Positions 62,646 to 64,000 of a stretch of 64,000 nt of DNA are shown here, piece by piece. The translations under genes and the position numbers were made by a program. Numbering within the stretch: position 1 is the stretch's first letter; every line of letters starts with the position of its first letter. This DNA comes from Ifrita kowaldi (Eukaryota > Chordata > Aves > Passeriformes > Cinclosomatidae): contig VZRS01002385.1 of assembly GCA_013398055.1 (NCBI GenBank), positions 248,001 to 312,000 on the forward strand, read 5' to 3'. Below the pieces are notes generated by a model. That model was given only the letters and a program-made list of their open reading frames with translations, did no database searches and was not told the origin of the DNA.

Positions 62646-62798
62646 ATAAAGGTGCATAAACTCTTTAGCAAATTCAGAGTGGAAAGTCTTACACCCACAT
62701 CTTTATCTTTGATGCATTCACCTCCAGATGCCAGAAATATAAGTGAAATAAATATGAGTTCTATGGAGATAAATACGTTCCGGATTCGGCTGAGATGA
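62646..62798 (+). CDS. MAN2A1: MAN2A1 terminal coding exon with stop
   Basis: Encodes the last 50 residues: IKVHKLFSKFRVESLTPTS, LSLMHSPPDARNISEINMS, SMEINTFRIRLR, then TGA at 62796-62798. The end is nearly the same as mammalian MAN2A1. Two N-glycosylation sequons, NIS and NMS, lie in the tail, on the lumenal side of the Golgi. The acceptor is ccctccag, preceded by about 60 bases of T- and G-rich repeat sequence that forms the polypyrimidine tract. Confidence 0.97.
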   Translation: MKVHKLFSKFRVESLTPTSLSLMHSPPDARNISEINMSSMEINTFRIRLR

Positions 62799-63227
62799 AA
62801 TCCTGCTTTAATACTCAGATAGAGAAGAGGAATCTGCAATTGTATCTCCTCTGAGTTTCACGTGCAATAAGAAGCACATCAATGTTATTCCAGCTTCTGG
62901 ATACTGTGAGAAAAAGATGCATTCTATAATTTTTTTTTGACCAACACAATGAAAAGCCATGTTACAAGCAACTTTTTTTTTTGTTCAGGTTTTTTTATTT
63001 CCCCATCAAACAGCAACATCATTATCAGTTAATACAACAAGTGAAGAAATTTCTACGGATGTTAACCTCTCAACAGATTAAATCTCAGGTTAAATGCTAA
63101 TTAATGGTGTTTCTGGTGTTTTAATTTTCATAAATAGGGGATTGGATTTTAAACAGCCTTCTTTTCCTGATTCTTGATGAATTTATGTACAAATAACTCA
63201 GTGTAGGAAGTCCTGATGCAGCTTGGA

Positions 63228-63243
63228 AATAAAATGGAATAAA
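63228..63243 (+). promoter_or_regulatory. Twin polyadenylation signals
   Basis: Two AATAAA hexamers start 10 bases apart, at 63228 and 63238, about 430 bases after the stop codon. They are followed by a T/G-containing stretch. They are the first canonical signals in the presumed 3' UTR and plausible for a short MAN2A1 transcript. Confidence 0.5.
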
Positions 63244-63650
63244 ATGTTCCCGTGTAGTAGCTAATGTCCAAATATTTGCAATCATTTATATAAATGACAA
63301 TATTCTCAATTTATTCCACAATTAATTTCAATTTATTCAACACGAAGGGGATTATTAATTGTGGTAAAATGAAAGCCTGCAGTACTTGTGATAAGTGATG
63401 GTAGATTTTAATACTTCTACCATTCACCTGAGTTATGTAAATAGGAAAACATGAACCTACAAAGTAATTTTGCAATGGAAATGTTTGTTAAAACTCCCAT
63501 TTTGTTACTTGACACACTGGGATATGTGCAATTATTCCATTACCATGATGAGAAATGTCCATAATTATCATGAATACAAGATTTTTTATAAAACTCATTT
63601 AGATACCGGTGTTCTCTGAAATGTTTTCTATTTCAAGATTACCATATCAA

Positions 63651-63656
63651 AATAAA
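63651..63656 (+). promoter_or_regulatory. Distal polyadenylation signal
   Basis: An AATAAA followed directly by a GT- and T-rich run (tgtgccttattttttg) suits a cleavage/polyadenylation site with a downstream U/GU-rich element. It is better supported by its flank than the twin signals upstream. Confidence 0.45.
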
Positions 63657-64000
63657 TGTGCCTTATTTTTTGATATGTCTTGTTACAATTTTGGTGTCTA
63701 TGTTACTGTTTTTGGGGAAAAGGTAGTTTATATAATACTTAAGCTGTGTATCTCCTATTTGACAATGCTGGCCACACTGATCTATGTACTCCTGCACCAA
63801 GTATGTGCTATCTTATTCTGAACATTTTGACTATTTGAATGTATTAATATGATGTCATGATGTGAAACACCGACAAAAAAGGAGTAACTGTAGAAGCTAA
63901 ATTCAGCTGCTTTCAAGAAAATTGCAACTTGATGCAGAGAGTTGATAGTAAGCAAACCCATCAAAATGTGCTTGCATGTCACAGACTGCGGTGACCTGTT

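Larger units (their letters stand above)
2155..62798 (+). other. MAN2A1: MAN2A1 gene model, 3' portion (14 exons)
   Basis: This entry gives the overall span of the partial gene. The enzyme is a Golgi type II membrane protein that trims two mannoses (alpha-1,3 and alpha-1,6) from GlcNAcMan5GlcNAc2, committing N-glycans to complex type. Joining the 14 exons gives 2076 coding bases, that is 691 residues plus stop, with no frameshift or internal stop. Every junction has a GT donor and AG acceptor, and phases agree across every intron. The vertebrate protein is about 1140 residues, so roughly the first 450 are missing upstream. Order in the visible part: end of the GH38 catalytic barrel (residues 1-60), alpha-mannosidase middle domain with HHD (about 65-170), then the C-terminal beta domains. 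The paralogue MAN2A2 is less likely because the C-terminus (NISEIN, SMEINTFRIRLR) is of MAN2A1 type. I inferred the gene from protein similarity recalled from knowledge, not from a search. Confidence 0.97.
62799..64000 (+). other. MAN2A1: MAN2A1 3' UTR and downstream flank
   Basis: No coding sequence is supported after the TGA. The stretch is AT-rich with T runs at 62930 and 62972 and no recognisable repeat. Canonical AATAAA signals occur at 63228-63233, 63238-63243 and 63651-63656. I therefore read the 3' UTR as reaching at least about 63.25 kb and possibly 63.67 kb. The exact cleavage site cannot be set from sequence alone. Confidence 0.6.

Noticed and set aside
2155..62798. Assignment to the paralogue MAN2A2
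   Set aside because: Some residues agree with MAN2A2, but SNIVDIR, QNRFYTDLNGYQ and the NISEIN tail are of MAN2A1 type.
62504..62839. Antisense frame opposite the last MAN2A1 exon
   Set aside because: Shadow of the coding exon plus the T-rich repeat read as Lys/Gln.
1..64000. CRISPR arrays, operons, tRNA or rRNA genes
   Set aside because: No spaced direct repeats, no clustered reading frames with shared signals and no cloverleaf or rRNA-like sequence were found; the window is animal intronic DNA.

Overview
The window looks like bird nuclear DNA. It is AT-rich and dominated by introns, carries CR1 LINE copies of several ages, and holds avian-type endogenous-retrovirus LTRs. Its only protein-coding gene that I can support is the 3' part of MAN2A1 (Golgi alpha-mannosidase II, glycoside hydrolase family 38), on the + strand. 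Fourteen exons between 2155 and 62798 join without a frame break. They encode the last 691 residues, ending in a TGA at 62796-62798. The 5' exons, including the transmembrane anchor, the first half of the catalytic domain and the catalytic GDDFR-type motif, lie upstream of the window. The protein matches MAN2A1 rather than MAN2A2 along its length, for example NISEIN near the C-terminus and QNRFYTDLNGYQ in the beta domain.

Layout. 1-2154 is the end of an upstream intron with a CR1 tail in antisense orientation. 2155-10988 holds four exons that finish the catalytic barrel and cross the three-helix middle domain; a zinc-binding HHD lies in the second. 10989-27766 is a 16.8-kb intron with a degraded DIRS-like reverse-transcriptase relic, an old CR1 scrap, an (ATT)n microsatellite and a 19-N assembly gap. 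27767-43829 carries seven exons of the C-terminal beta-sandwich region, including a 75-bp intron at 29969-30043, a decayed LTR at about 28656-29201, and an unexplained GC-richer stretch at about 32.9-35.4 kb. 43830-57111 is a 13.3-kb intron with several CR1 pieces of different ages and a possible second DIRS-like fragment. 57112-62798 holds the last three exons and a clean solo LTR with a 6-bp target-site duplication. The rest is 3' UTR and flank.

There is no operon, CRISPR array, RNA gene or multi-gene system here. The most interesting material is the fossil record inside the introns: the DIRS-like relic, the intact solo LTR, and a CR1 copy whose middle is missing exactly at a single N. From general knowledge of bird synteny, MAN2A1 is probably Z-linked, but the sequence itself does not prove this.
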